Made by a program: the position numbers and the translations under genes. Source: CAZROT01 sp964601895 (GTDB lineage: Bacteria; Pseudomonadota; Gammaproteobacteria; Enterobacterales; Enterobacteriaceae). Taken from it: a stretch of 64,000 nt of DNA. The stretch covers positions 321,724 to 385,723 of the forward strand of contig CAZROT010000002.1 of NCBI GenBank assembly GCA_964601895.1. Reading direction: 5' to 3'. The notes beneath the pieces were generated by a model. The model had not been told where the DNA came from. It worked only from the letters and a program-made list of their open reading frames with translations, and did no database searches. This document shows positions 46,745-56,954 of this stretch, one piece after another (position 1 is the stretch's first letter; every line of letters begins with the position of its first letter).

Positions 46745-47524
46745 ATGGACAAAAATAAAATGTATAAAATAATTATTCAGTTAATGGTGTTTTTATTTTT
46801 TTTCTCGGTTCCTTCCCATGCGCAATATCAATGGGGATTTGCCAATATCAGCATCAATTATCTTGACTGGACCCGTAGTACTACACATAAATCGGGCGGG
46901 TTATCCCATAAAGACGATTTTGCTTATATTGAATTAGAGGGTGGTGCGGGTTATGACTGGGGCGAGCTTTACGGTTTTCTGGATTTAGAAAATCCGTTTA
47001 ATAAAAAAAATGATAAGCTTGGTGATAATCAGCGTTATGTTTTTAAAACTGTTGGCCGCTATTATCTCGGAAATTCAGGCTTTAATCTTCATGGCCAGGT
47101 GTATGGACTTTATTCCCTGCCCGGCGATAACAGGAATTTCCACGAAGTAAACGGTATGTACGGTCTTGGCTATAATGCAACTTTTGATAGTTTATGGTTA
47201 AAGCCTTTTGTAGCGCTACATTATGTTGATCAGACATATTATTCTGGCCATAACGGTTATGTGATTGGTTGGGTAGGTGGCTACGATTTTACCGCATGGA
47301 ATGAAAAATTTAGCATTACCAACTGGAATGAAATGGAATTTGATCGCGCCCAAAAGTATGGTGCAGGAAATGGCGGTAGCAGTGGGGTAAATGGTGCAGT
47401 AGCGGTTTGGTGGACGCCAGTGAAACAATTTACTACTGGGATACAATATCGTTATGCTGCTAATAAGCTTGGTGAAAACTTTTTACAAAACGGAATAATT
47501 TATTCAATTAAGTATAATTTTTAA
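46745..47524 (+). CDS. OmpK/Tsx-type outer-membrane channel
   Basis: A 259-residue beta-barrel of the nucleoside-specific channel-forming (Tsx/OmpK) family. A signal peptide ends at SHA-QYQWG. The barrel has alternating aromatic strands (YIELEGGAGYDWGELYGFLD, GLGYNATFDSLWLKPFVAL, GVNGAVAVWWTPVKQF) and ends with Tyr-Asn-Phe, the usual terminal Phe for BAM recognition. It may pass nucleosides. An in-frame ATG at 46760 may be the true start. It lies between ampG and cyoA. I do not recall a tsx-type gene at this place in E. coli. Confidence 0.85.
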   Translation: MDKNKMYKIIIQLMVFLFFFSVPSHAQYQWGFANISINYLDWTRSTTHKSGGLSHKDDFAYIELEGGAGYDWGELYGFLDLENPFNKKNDKLGDNQRYVFKTVGRYYLGNSGFNLHGQVYGLYSLPGDNRNFHEVNGMYGLGYNATFDSLWLKPFVALHYVDQTYYSGHNGYVIGWVGGYDFTAWNEKFSITNWNEMEFDRAQKYGAGNGGSSGVNGAVAVWWTPVKQFTTGIQYRYAANKLGENFLQNGIIYSIKYNF

Positions 47525-47701
47525 AGGCAAACCCGTAGAAGTATGATGTTATGCACACAGCCATCGGTGTAACTTTGGTGCCTGGGAAACATTTATGAAT
47601 ACAGGTATATTCCGTAAAGCTGTTACTATCGTCATGTTTATAAAAGATTATTTTGCTGAAAATTATTATTACTTATATATTCGATGTTGTATTACATAAT
47701 T

Positions 47702-47731
47702 TGTTAACAATATGCTAACTTAACTGTTAAG
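47702..47731 (+). promoter_or_regulatory. Candidate ArcA-binding repeats upstream of cyoA
   Basis: GTTAA (47703), GCTAA (47714) and GTTAA (47726) form direct repeats spaced 11 and 12 bp, like the ArcA box direct-repeat pattern. ArcA is known to repress cyo in E. coli. It lies about 90-115 bp before the cyoA start. Confidence 0.35.
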
Positions 47732-47818
47732 CATATTTACAATATTGCATCATTGCGGTAAACTGCCTTCGAATATGCGCGAAACGACAATAGAGCTCCT
47801 GTATGTTGAGGTCGTTAG

Positions 47819-48709
47819 ATGATATATAAAAAATACAATAAAAGCATTGAGATATTATCTGTGCTTACAGCGATGTTCCTGCTAAGTGGTTGTGATATGG
47901 TGTTGATGAATCCCAAAGGTTTAATAGGGATGGAGCAAAAGACACTAATATTGACTGCTCTTGGCTTGATGTTAATAGTAGTGATTCCAGTTATCATAAT
48001 GGCATTCCTTTTTTCATGGAGATATCGCGCTTCTGATTCGAAGCACGTTTATACCCCTGAAGAAGCGCATTCGACCAGAATTGAACAAGTCGTCTGGTTT
48101 GTTCCTATTGTTATTATTCTTATTCTCGGAACAATAACATGGAAGAGTGCTCACGAGCTTGACCCTTACAAACCTATCGATCATCTCAGTAGTGAAAAGC
48201 CGGTTACCATCGAGGTTGTTTCTCTTGATTGGAAATGGTTATTTATTTATCCCGAATTGGGCATTGCCAGTATTAATCAGCTAGCTTTCCCAATAAATGT
48301 CCCGGTTAATTTTAAAGTCACTTCAAATTCAGTCATGAATTCCTTTTTTATTCCTCAGTTGGGTAGCCAGATTTATGCTATGGCTGGTATGCAAACTAAA
48401 GTACATTTGATTGCCAGTGAAGCAGGGGAATACGATGGAATTTCTAGTGGCTATAGTGGCGCAGGCTTCTCTGGTATGAAATTTACTGCCATAGCAACCT
48501 CGAGTCAGAGTGATTTTGAGCAATGGGCAGAGCGTGTAAGACAGTCTTCGGGTACGTTGAATTCCATTACTGATTTTGAACGACTGGCCCAACCCAGCGA
48601 AAATAATCAAGTCGAATATTTTTCCAGTGTGAAACAGAATTTATTTACAGACATTATCGGTAAATTTTCAGGGGGCATGGTCATGCATAATAGTAAATAT
48701 GAGCACTAA
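47819..48709 (+). CDS. cyoA: Cytochrome bo3 ubiquinol oxidase subunit II
   Basis: Subunit II of the proton-pumping terminal oxidase. A lipoprotein signal with LLSGC is followed by two membrane helices (LILTALGLMLIVVIPVIIMA, VVWFVPIVIILILGTITW). The cupredoxin domain follows, without CuA ligands, with TSNSVMNSFFIPQLGSQIYAMAGM. Length is 296 residues, shorter than E. coli (315), because the Met/His-rich C-terminal tail is reduced. GAGGT precedes the ATG. It opens the intact cyoABCDE operon. Confidence 0.97.
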   Translation: MIYKKYNKSIEILSVLTAMFLLSGCDMVLMNPKGLIGMEQKTLILTALGLMLIVVIPVIIMAFLFSWRYRASDSKHVYTPEEAHSTRIEQVVWFVPIVIILILGTITWKSAHELDPYKPIDHLSSEKPVTIEVVSLDWKWLFIYPELGIASINQLAFPINVPVNFKVTSNSVMNSFFIPQLGSQIYAMAGMQTKVHLIASEAGEYDGISSGYSGAGFSGMKFTAIATSSQSDFEQWAERVRQSSGTLNSITDFERLAQPSENNQVEYFSSVKQNLFTDIIGKFSGGMVMHNSKYEH

Positions 48710-48770
48710 GCATGAAATGCATAACTATCAGTGAATATTCTTTTTACGCAGGGGCCGAGGAATAAAAGCA

Positions 48771-50762
48771 ATGTTCGGAAAATTAACACTCGATGCGATT
48801 CCATTGCATGAGCCAATAATAGTAATTACCGTTGCTGCAATTATTATTGGTGGATTCACGCTGCTGGCAGCGCTTACCTGGTTTGGTAAATGGAAATGGT
48901 TGTGGAGCGAATGGCTGACTTCCGTTGATCATAAAAGAATTGGCATTATGTACATCATCGTTGCAATTGTGATGCTGATGCGTGGTTTTGCTGATGCCAT
49001 TATGATGCGCGGGCAGCAGGTATTAGCCTCTGCAGGTGAAGCAGGGTATCTGAATCCACACCATTATGATCAAATCTTTACTGCCCATGGCGTTATCATG
49101 ATTTTCTTCATGGCCATGCCTTTTGTTGTTGGTTTGATGAATATTGTCGTTCCCCTGCAGATTGGTGCGCGTGATGTTGCTTTTCCATTTTTAAATTCTC
49201 TGAGTTTCTGGTTTTTTGTCGTGGGTGTGATATTGATCAACCTTTCTCTGGGCGTGGGTGAATTCGCACAGACAGGTTGGCTCTCTTATCCACCTCTTGC
49301 AGGTAAAGAATATAGTCCGAGTGTAGGCGTTGATTACTGGATATGGAGTCTGCAAATCTCAGGTTTGGGGACGTTGCTGACAGGAGTAAACTTCTTTGTC
49401 ACTATCCTTAAAATGCGTGCTCCCGGTATGTCTCTGATGAAAATGCCGGTATTTACCTGGACGGCATTGTGTACTAATGTGCTGATTATTGGTGCATTTC
49501 CTATTCTGACCGTGACCATTGCTCTACTTACTTTGGATCGTTATCTGGGTACCCATTTCTTTACTAATGATATGGGTGGCAACATGATGATGTATGTCAA
49601 CCTGATTTGGGCTTGGGGACATCCAGAAGTATATATTCTTGTGCTGCCTGCGTTTGGTATCTTCTCAGAAGTGACGGCAACTTTTTGTAAAAAACGTTTA
49701 TTTGGTTACACGTCACTGGTATGGGCGACGGTGGTAATTACCATCCTGTCATTTATCGTCTGGCTGCATCATTTCTTTACTATGGGTGCAGGCGCTAATG
49801 TGAATGCCTTCTTTGGCATTGCAACCATGGTGATTTCTATTCCAACTGGTGTGAAGATTTTTAACTGGTTGTTTACCATGTATCATGGCCGTATAGAGTA
49901 TCATTCCGCCATGTTGTGGACTGTGGGTTTCATTATTACCTTCTCAGTTGGTGGTATGACGGGTGTATTGCTGGCTGTTCCTGCTGCTAACTTCGTATTG
50001 CATAATAGCCTCTTCCTGATTGCACACTTCCATAACGTTATTATTGGTGGTGTGGTGTTCGGTTGCTTTGCTGCCATGACTTATTGGTTCCCGAAAGCGT
50101 TAGGATTTAAACTTAACGAAAAATGGGGCATCCGTGCATTCTGGTTCTGGATTACTGGCTTCTACTGTGCGTTCATGCCGCTGTACATATTAGGATTCAT
50201 GGGCATGACACGTCGTATCAGCCAGAATATTGATGAGCGTTTCCATCCAATGCTGGTTATTGCGGCATGTGGGGCTGCGCTTATTGCCTGTGGTATCCTG
50301 TGTCAGCTTATTCAGATAGCGGTAAGTATCCGTGACCGTGAACAAAATCGTGATGTAACAGGCGATCCCTGGGATGGCAGAACATTGGAATGGTCGACAT
50401 CTTCGCCGCCGCCATTTTATAATTTTGCACAAGTACCTGAAATCAACGAGCTTGATCAGTTTAAAGCAATGAAGGATAGCGGATCTGCATACCATAAGCC
50501 TGCGCAGTACCAGGAAATTCATATGCCGAAAAATAGTGGTGCAGGTGTCGTCATTGCTGCTTTTAGCCTTGTCTTTGGTTTTGCCATGATTTGGTACATA
50601 TGGTGGCTAGCCTTCGTTGGATTTATCGGAATGATAATCACATGGATTGTCAAAAGCTTTGATGAGGATGTTGATTACTATGTTCCAGTTGCCGAGATTG
50701 AGCATATTGAAAAACAACGTTATGAACAACTTAGCCAGGCAGGCCTGAATCATGTCAACTGA
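48771..50762 (+). CDS. cyoB: Cytochrome bo3 ubiquinol oxidase subunit I
   Basis: Catalytic subunit with low-spin haem b and the haem o3-CuB centre. Length is 663 residues, the same as E. coli. Haem and copper ligands are visible: HGVIMIFFMAMP, WGHPEVYILVLPAFGI with the His-Tyr crosslink site, HHFFTMG, and the haem ligands in IAHFHNVIIGG. GAGGAA precedes the ATG. It overlaps cyoC by 11 bases, indicating coupled translation. The complex reduces O2, so aerobic respiration is retained. Confidence 0.98.
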   Translation: MFGKLTLDAIPLHEPIIVITVAAIIIGGFTLLAALTWFGKWKWLWSEWLTSVDHKRIGIMYIIVAIVMLMRGFADAIMMRGQQVLASAGEAGYLNPHHYDQIFTAHGVIMIFFMAMPFVVGLMNIVVPLQIGARDVAFPFLNSLSFWFFVVGVILINLSLGVGEFAQTGWLSYPPLAGKEYSPSVGVDYWIWSLQISGLGTLLTGVNFFVTILKMRAPGMSLMKMPVFTWTALCTNVLIIGAFPILTVTIALLTLDRYLGTHFFTNDMGGNMMMYVNLIWAWGHPEVYILVLPAFGIFSEVTATFCKKRLFGYTSLVWATVVITILSFIVWLHHFFTMGAGANVNAFFGIATMVISIPTGVKIFNWLFTMYHGRIEYHSAMLWTVGFIITFSVGGMTGVLLAVPAANFVLHNSLFLIAHFHNVIIGGVVFGCFAAMTYWFPKALGFKLNEKWGIRAFWFWITGFYCAFMPLYILGFMGMTRRISQNIDERFHPMLVIAACGAALIACGILCQLIQIAVSIRDREQNRDVTGDPWDGRTLEWSTSSPPPFYNFAQVPEINELDQFKAMKDSGSAYHKPAQYQEIHMPKNSGAGVVIAAFSLVFGFAMIWYIWWLAFVGFIGMIITWIVKSFDEDVDYYVPVAEIEHIEKQRYEQLSQAGLNHVN

Positions 50763-51369
50763 ATCTTTGGCTCAACACGATAATATGGCCCATGCGGAAC
50801 ATGGGCATCATGATGCAGGAGCTAATAAGGTATTTGGCTTTTGGATATACCTGATGAGTGACTGCCTGTTGTTTGCAACGTTGTTTGCAACTTATGCTGT
50901 TCTTTCGCATGCAACAGCAGATGGCCCAACGGGTAGAGATATTTTTAATCTGCCTTTCGTACTGGTAGAAACTTTCCTGTTACTCTTTAGTAGTATTACC
51001 TATGGAATTGCCATGATTGGCATGAATAAAGGTGATAAAGATCAGGTAAAAGCATGGTTGGGTTTGACATTCGTATTTGGTCTTTGCTTTGTGGCAATGG
51101 AGCTTTATGAATTCCATCATTTAATATCAGAAGGTTATGGCCCGGATCGCAGTGCGTTTTTGTCTGGTTTCTTTGCGCTTGTTGCTACTCATGGTTTACA
51201 CGTAACAGCGGGTTTAGTCTGGATTATTATTATGATGGTTCAGATAACGAAGAAAGGCCTGAATTCGGTTAATCAAACCAGATTAATGTGCCTGAGCCTG
51301 TTCTGGCATTTTCTGGATGTGGTGTGGATTTGTGTATTCACGGTTGTTTATCTGTTAGGAGCCATGTAA
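50752..51369 (+). CDS. cyoC: Cytochrome bo3 ubiquinol oxidase subunit III
   Basis: A 205-residue polytopic subunit with five membrane segments. The conserved FGFWIYLMSDCLLFATLFATY, ELYEFHHLI and ATHGLHVTAGLVWI are present. It overlaps cyoB by 11 bases and touches cyoD with the pattern TAATG, where the stop and the next start share one base. Confidence 0.97.
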   Translation: MSTESLAQHDNMAHAEHGHHDAGANKVFGFWIYLMSDCLLFATLFATYAVLSHATADGPTGRDIFNLPFVLVETFLLLFSSITYGIAMIGMNKGDKDQVKAWLGLTFVFGLCFVAMELYEFHHLISEGYGPDRSAFLSGFFALVATHGLHVTAGLVWIIIMMVQITKKGLNSVNQTRLMCLSLFWHFLDVVWICVFTVVYLLGAM

Positions 51370-51701
51370 TGAATCATGCAACTACTGGCGCGCATGGAGC
51401 CAGTCACGGAAGTGTGAAATCGTATCTGACAGGTTTTTTTCTTTCCATTGTTCTTACACTCATACCTTTCATACTTGTCATGGATGGCAGTGCTTCTTAT
51501 GATATTATTCTGAGTACAGTTGTTGCGTTAGCTATATTGCAAATTATTGTACACTTTATATATTTTCTACATATGAATGGATCATCCGAAGAACGATGGA
51601 ATCTGATATCTCTTATATTCAGTATCCTGCTGATTGTCATTGTTGTTGGAGGTTCTCTCTGGATTATGCATCATCTCGATGTCAATATGATGGTTGATTG
51701 A
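51369..51701 (+). CDS. cyoD: Cytochrome bo3 ubiquinol oxidase subunit IV
   Basis: Small accessory subunit of 110 residues with three membrane helices (SYLTGFFLSIVLTLIPFILV, ALAILQIIVHFIYFLHM, LIVIVVGGSLWIMHHL). The start is the ATG at 51369, which shares its A with the cyoC stop. A longer frame from 51288 lies inside cyoC and is not used. The E. coli protein is 109 residues. Confidence 0.96.
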   Translation: MNHATTGAHGASHGSVKSYLTGFFLSIVLTLIPFILVMDGSASYDIILSTVVALAILQIIVHFIYFLHMNGSSEERWNLISLIFSILLIVIVVGGSLWIMHHLDVNMMVD

Positions 51702-51714
51702 CGAGCCGAATGTG

Positions 51715-52623
51715 ATGATAAAGCCTTATCTCCAGGTCACTAAACCAGGCATTATTTTTGGTAATCTGATTTCTGTTATTGGTGGATTTCTGCTTGCCGC
51801 TAAGGGTGTGATTGATTACCCCTTGTTCTTTACTACGCTTATTGGCGTTTCTCTTGTTATTGCCTCTGGTTGTATCTTCAATAATTATATTGATCGTGAC
51901 ATTGACAGAATAATGGAAAGGACCAAAAATCGGGTGTTGGTGAAAGGATTGATTGATCCCAAAATAATCCTGATTTATGCATCAATACTCGGTATTGCAG
52001 GCATGCTGTTACTCTATGTAGCAGCCAATGTTCTTGCCATGATACTGGCTATCATTGGTTTTGTTATCTATGTAGGGGTTTACAGTCTTTATATGAAGCG
52101 TAAATCAGTCTACGGTACATTGATTGGCAGTCTTTCAGGGGCAGCGCCACCCGTGATTGGTTACTGTGCGGTAACAGGACACTTTGATACTGGTGCATTG
52201 ATTTTACTTGCTATTTTTAGTTTATGGCAAATGCCACATTCCTATGCAATTGCGATTTTTCGTTTTCATGACTATCAACGTGCGAATATTCCTGTATTGC
52301 CGGTTATAAAAGGCATCTCAGTCACTAAAAATCATATTATTCTGTATATTCTTGCTTTTATGGTTGCTACCCTGATGCTTACGCTCAGTGGTTATGCTGG
52401 CTATAAATATCTGGCAGTCAGCTCTGCAGTCAGCATCTGGTGGTTGGGAATGGCGTTATCCGGATATAAAACAGCCAATGATGTTATCTGGGCAAGAAAG
52501 CTGTTCTTCTTTTCAATTATTGCCATTACGTCACTTAGTGTGATGATGTCAGTGGACTTTAATGTTTCTTCTGAAGATATGCTGCTGGTGTATCAGGCTC
52601 GGGATTTTTATTCAACATACTAG
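51715..52623 (+). CDS. cyoE: Protohaem IX farnesyltransferase (haem O synthase)
   Basis: UbiA-type membrane prenyltransferase that converts haem b to haem o for the bo3 oxidase. The Asp-rich site NNYIDRDIDRIMERTKNR and the second conserved loop YSLYMKRKSVYGTLIGSLSG are intact. Length is about 302 residues from ATG 51715 (an adjacent in-frame GTG at 51712 is possible). It starts 13 bases after the cyoD stop. A decayed second copy of part of this gene lies downstream (52935-52989). Confidence 0.96.
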   Translation: MIKPYLQVTKPGIIFGNLISVIGGFLLAAKGVIDYPLFFTTLIGVSLVIASGCIFNNYIDRDIDRIMERTKNRVLVKGLIDPKIILIYASILGIAGMLLLYVAANVLAMILAIIGFVIYVGVYSLYMKRKSVYGTLIGSLSGAAPPVIGYCAVTGHFDTGALILLAIFSLWQMPHSYAIAIFRFHDYQRANIPVLPVIKGISVTKNHIILYILAFMVATLMLTLSGYAGYKYLAVSSAVSIWWLGMALSGYKTANDVIWARKLFFFSIIAITSLSVMMSVDFNVSSEDMLLVYQARDFYSTY

Positions 52624-53142
52624 TAGGTTCAGGTCTGGTAAATTGATATCCGGGTCATGGTGATTCAGCCTTATCCGATTTTCCGGGTATACTTTCGGCA
52701 GGAATTTTAAAGACTGTCTGTTCAATTTTTTCTACGCAGCATGCCTATAGCGGATATCGGTTAGCAGGTGTGGCAGAATTGTCCGCGGATTATCAATAAG
52801 GATGATTCTGATGTTTGCTGTTGCTTCTGTTTTTTAATCACACTGGCCTCGAATTTTGACAGCCCCCTGTTACTTGCTGTCAATACTGTTTCATGTGCGG
52901 GTATTCCTGCTAAATAAAGCGCGCAGTATGTGATTATGCTGGTTATAACTACCTGACAACTGGATCTGAAGTCAGCATGTGGTGGTTGGAACAGAAGTAG
53001 TTGTATATCGTGAAGCAGCCTGATTTGAGCAGAAAATCATGCCTCTTTATAATATTTACTTATCATTAACATCAATGGATCTTGCTATCAGCAATGCATA
53101 CAATAGCGCAGTTTATCTCACCGTTATCTTCCTGGAGGGGTA
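52624..53142. other. Gap between cyoE and yajR containing a cyoE relic
   Basis: About 520 bp without an intact gene. A fragment at 52935-52989 resembles cyoE (separate entry) and its flanks (about 52880-53035) show weaker likeness to neighbouring cyoE parts in the same order. The last bases hold the TGGAGGGG RBS of yajR. Confidence 0.5.
52935..52989 (+). pseudogene. cyoE-derived fragment
   Basis: This 55-bp stretch aligns without gaps to 52393-52447 inside cyoE, with 44 of 55 identical bases by my count. In that frame it reads YAGYNYLTTGSEVSMWWL against YAGYKYLAVSSAVSIWWL. The frame then runs into TAG. It is most simply the eroded rest of a duplicated 3' half of cyoE. Confidence 0.55.
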
Positions 53143-54528
53143 ATGCAGGATGATAAAATGACTCCACTGGAGCTGCGGGCAACCTGGGGGCTCGGTGTCG
53201 TGTTTTCTTTACGTGTACTGGGTATGTTTATGGTCTTACCGGTACTGACAACTTACGGCATGCTGTTATCGGGTGCGAGTGAGGCCTTGATTGGTATTGC
53301 CATTGGCATTTATGGATTGACTCAGGCTATTTTTCAAATCCCACTGGGGTTGCTTGCTGATCGTATTGGTCGTAAATCACTTATTGTAGCTGGGCTGTTG
53401 ATATTCACGCTTGGTAGTCTGATTGCTGCAATGAGCGATTCTATCTGGGGTGTTATTCTTGGGCGTGCGCTACAGGGCTCAGGTGCAATTGCTGCCGCAG
53501 TGATGGCGCTGCTCTCTGATCTCACTCGTGAGCAAAATCGCACAAAAGCAATGGCGTTTATTGGTGTCAGCTTTGGCATTACTTTCGCAGTTGCCATGGT
53601 ACTGGGCCCGGTAGTGACTCATAACTGGGGATTGCATGCCCTGTTTTGGGGAACGGCGTTTTTGGCTGTCATCGGTATTTTTGTCACCTTAGTGGTGATT
53701 CCTTCCTCTGATACCACACTACTCAATCGTGAAGCCAGCATGGTCAAAGGTAATTTTGCTAAGGTTTTGTCTAACCAGCGTCTGTTGAAGTTAAATTTTG
53801 GCATCATGTGTCTGCATCTGTTATTGATGGCCAATTTTATTGCTCTGCCACAGATGCTTACTCTGGCAGGATTGCCACCTGAGCAGCACTGGAAAGTCTG
53901 GCTGGTGACGATGCTGATTTCATTTACCAGCGTATTACCTTTTATCGTGTATGCAGAAAAAAAACGCCGTATGAGGCAGGTGGTTATTGGTTGCATTACG
54001 CTGTTATGTCTGGCAGAAATTTTATTGTTATTCTCCCGGCAGCATTTCTGGGCTGTTATTATGGGGGTACAGTTATTTTTTGTGGCATTTAATCTGATGG
54101 AAGCGATTTTACCTTCGCTTATCAGCAAGGAATCTCCCGCAGGTTACAAGGGTACTGCCATGGGTATTTATTCAACCAGTCAGTTTATGGGGGTAGCCAT
54201 CGGAGGCAGCATGGCTGGCTGGCTACTGGGTTTTGGCGGAACCAGCGCCGTATTTATCGCCAGTGTACTGATTGCGATATTGTGGTTACTGGTTAGTTTC
54301 AGTATGCAACAACCACCTTATGTCAGTAGCCTGCGTATTGCTTTACCGCAATTTGCCATACAGGACACCACACTGGAAAAACGCATTAAAGCGCAGGTGG
54401 GTGTGATAGAAGCCATGGTCATTGCCGCCGAGCAGAATGCTTATGTAAAAATCGATTCTGCGCAGACAAATCGTCGTCAGCTGGAACAGTTTATTAACAG
54501 CGTATCAGCCAGCAGATTACCGGGATGA
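53143..54528 (+). CDS. yajR: MFS transporter YajR
   Basis: Inner-membrane major facilitator with twelve predicted helices and the C-terminal ferredoxin-like YAM domain seen in E. coli YajR (here TLEKRIKAQVGVIEAMVIAA... AYVKID). Motif A is visible as GLLADRIGRKSLI, and EQNRTKAMAFIGVSFGITFA is conserved. Length is 461 residues (E. coli 454). GGAGGGG precedes the ATG. The substrate is unknown. yajR follows the cyo operon, as in E. coli. Confidence 0.94.
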   Translation: MQDDKMTPLELRATWGLGVVFSLRVLGMFMVLPVLTTYGMLLSGASEALIGIAIGIYGLTQAIFQIPLGLLADRIGRKSLIVAGLLIFTLGSLIAAMSDSIWGVILGRALQGSGAIAAAVMALLSDLTREQNRTKAMAFIGVSFGITFAVAMVLGPVVTHNWGLHALFWGTAFLAVIGIFVTLVVIPSSDTTLLNREASMVKGNFAKVLSNQRLLKLNFGIMCLHLLLMANFIALPQMLTLAGLPPEQHWKVWLVTMLISFTSVLPFIVYAEKKRRMRQVVIGCITLLCLAEILLLFSRQHFWAVIMGVQLFFVAFNLMEAILPSLISKESPAGYKGTAMGIYSTSQFMGVAIGGSMAGWLLGFGGTSAVFIASVLIAILWLLVSFSMQQPPYVSSLRIALPQFAIQDTTLEKRIKAQVGVIEAMVIAAEQNAYVKIDSAQTNRRQLEQFINSVSASRLPG

Positions 54529-54742
54529 TAAATATCAATGACAATTGCTGGTATGGTAATATAACGCCATAACAGGTTTTATTGTCACCATGGTAACCAG
54601 AAATGCAATACCGGTTAACTATTTCTGGCTGATGGCTTGTCTTTACTGCGTGTCAACTATCATGCAAGGCGTTGAAAACAGATAATGTCTCTGATTGATA
54701 TAATATCAAATTATTTCTTATCCACTGCGCTATATATCTGAT

Positions 54743-56818
54743 ATGGAAATTATAATCCAGAAAATCAATCAACTCAGAGCGTTGTTGCGCCATCATGCAC
54801 ACCAGTATCATGTTCTTGATGCACCTGATATTGTGGATGCACAGTATGATCAAATGCTGGCTGAATTGCGTCAGCTGGAGGCTCGCTATCCTGAGCTTGT
54901 TACCACGGATTCACCCACTCAACAGCCAGGCGCTGCACCACTGGATATTTTTGAGCATATTCAGCATGAAGTGCCCATGTTGTCTCTTGACAATGTTTTT
55001 GATGAAGCCAGTTATCGGGCGTTCAGCCGGCGATTACAGAACAGGCTGGACAGCACGGCAGAGCTGACCTGTTGTTGTGAACTCAAGCTTGATGGCGTTG
55101 CAATCAGTCTGTTGTATGAAAACGGCCAGCTGGTGCATGCAGCAACCCGCGGTGATGGTATGACCGGCGAGAACATTACCGCTAATGTGCTGACCATTGC
55201 CACTATTCCACGCTATCTTACCGGCAACGCCATTCCAGAGCGCATTGAAATACGTGGTGAAGTCTTTATGCCACATCAGGGTTTTGAGCAATTAAATGAA
55301 GAAAACCGTCGTAATGGTGGCAGGGTATTTGCCAATCCACGTAATGCCGCAGCAGGATCCCTGCGCCAGCTCGACCCTGCCATCACAGCACAGCGCCCAT
55401 TGTCCTTTTCCTGTTACGGTGTCGGGGGATTACGTGGCGCTTTACCTTCCAGCCACATTCAGCGGCTGATGCAATTTAAAGCATGGGGTTTACCGGTACA
55501 GGAAAGAGTCAGATTATGTCGCAGTAATGACGATGTTCTGGCTTTTTATCAGCTTATTGGTCAGGTCAGGGAAACACTGGGATTTGATATTGACGGCATT
55601 GTCATCAAAATAGACGATATTGTTTTACAGGAAAAACTGGGTGTGGTGTCTCATTCACCCCGCTGGGCTGTGGCGTTTAAATTTCCCGCTCAGGAACAGG
55701 TAACCAGGGTGAATGCCATCGAATTTCAGACGGGACGCACGGGCGCAATTACTCCCGTTGCGCGCCTTGAGCCCGTTCAGGTAGCGGGTGTTATGGTCAG
55801 TAATGCCAGCTTACATAATTTTGATGAAATAGCGCGCCTCGGAATAAGAGTGGGAGATAGTGTTATTATTCGTCGCGCGGGGGATGTCATTCCACAGGTA
55901 ATGGCGGTGATGCCTGCTTTACGACCAGAAGATTCGCACCCCATCGTGTTACCTGTGCAATGCCAGGTATGTGGCTCAGCCATTGAGCGTCCTCGTGGTG
56001 AGGTGATTGCCCGCTGTACAGGGGGGCTTATCTGTGCAGCACAGCGCAGGGAAGCATTAAAACATTTTGTTTCCCGCAGAGCGATGAACGTCGATGGTCT
56101 GGGTGACAAAATTATCACGCAATTGATTGAAAAATTAAATGTCAAAACTCCGGCTGATTTGTTTCACCTCACTGAAGAACAGCTCGTGGGCCTTGAACGT
56201 ATGGGACCCCAGTCAGCTAAAAATCTTATCCACGCACTGCAAAAAAGTAAAAAAACCAGTCTGGCACGTTTTCTTTATGCATTGGGGATACCTCAGGTAG
56301 GTGAAGCCACTGCTGCTGGTCTGGCGGCACATTTTTGTTCCCTGGAAAATCTGCGTGCTGCAGATATTGAAGCATTAAAACAGGTTCAGGATATCGGTGA
56401 CACTGTTGCCGTGCATCTGTTCAATTTTCTGCATGAAGAGCATAACCAGCAGGTGATTGACGCCCTGATTTCACCGGAAATTAATCTGCACTGGCCTGTT
56501 CCAGAGCCTGCGGTCTTACCGTCAGGCAATCCGCTGGCAGGAAAAACAGTGGTACTTACAGGTACCCTGAGTCTGCTGTCACGTGATGAGGCCAGAGACT
56601 GTTTAATAGCGGCGGGTGCAAAAGTGACCAGCGCGGTATCAAAGAAGACTGATCTGGTGATTGCAGGTAGCACCGCGGGCAGTAAATTGCTTAAAGCTCA
56701 GGCATCAGGCATTCGCGTGATTAATGAAGAACAGCTGTTAACTCTGCTCGAACCTGTCAGCCGGGGTCATCACAATGACCTGTCTGACCAGAAGCTTACA
56801 GAAAATCCTGGAAGTTGA
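54743..56818 (+). CDS. ligA: NAD-dependent DNA ligase LigA
   Basis: Essential ligase that seals Okazaki fragments. Adenylation domain with the nucleotide-binding Lys in CCELKLDGVAISLLYENG, OB fold, four-Cys zinc finger (CQVCGSAIERPRGEVIARC plus a fourth Cys), helix-hairpin-helix repeats, and a BRCT domain (LAGKTVVLTGTLSLLSRDEA). Length is 691 residues (E. coli 671) with an extra tail after the BRCT domain. The RBS before ATG 54743 is weak. zipA, its usual upstream neighbour, is absent. Confidence 0.97.
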   Translation: MEIIIQKINQLRALLRHHAHQYHVLDAPDIVDAQYDQMLAELRQLEARYPELVTTDSPTQQPGAAPLDIFEHIQHEVPMLSLDNVFDEASYRAFSRRLQNRLDSTAELTCCCELKLDGVAISLLYENGQLVHAATRGDGMTGENITANVLTIATIPRYLTGNAIPERIEIRGEVFMPHQGFEQLNEENRRNGGRVFANPRNAAAGSLRQLDPAITAQRPLSFSCYGVGGLRGALPSSHIQRLMQFKAWGLPVQERVRLCRSNDDVLAFYQLIGQVRETLGFDIDGIVIKIDDIVLQEKLGVVSHSPRWAVAFKFPAQEQVTRVNAIEFQTGRTGAITPVARLEPVQVAGVMVSNASLHNFDEIARLGIRVGDSVIIRRAGDVIPQVMAVMPALRPEDSHPIVLPVQCQVCGSAIERPRGEVIARCTGGLICAAQRREALKHFVSRRAMNVDGLGDKIITQLIEKLNVKTPADLFHLTEEQLVGLERMGPQSAKNLIHALQKSKKTSLARFLYALGIPQVGEATAAGLAAHFCSLENLRAADIEALKQVQDIGDTVAVHLFNFLHEEHNQQVIDALISPEINLHWPVPEPAVLPSGNPLAGKTVVLTGTLSLLSRDEARDCLIAAGAKVTSAVSKKTDLVIAGSTAGSKLLKAQASGIRVINEEQLLTLLEPVSRGHHNDLSDQKLTENPGS

Positions 56819-56954
56819 CATTTTTCTTACTCGCTTCTTTAAGCTCGCTCACATTGAGACGGGTCCGCTGCGATAAAGATATGTCTTTATTTTCATAAAG
56901 TTTCGTAAAAATAAGCCTGTTTCTGCTACTGCTTTTCATATTTTTCAATAATTT

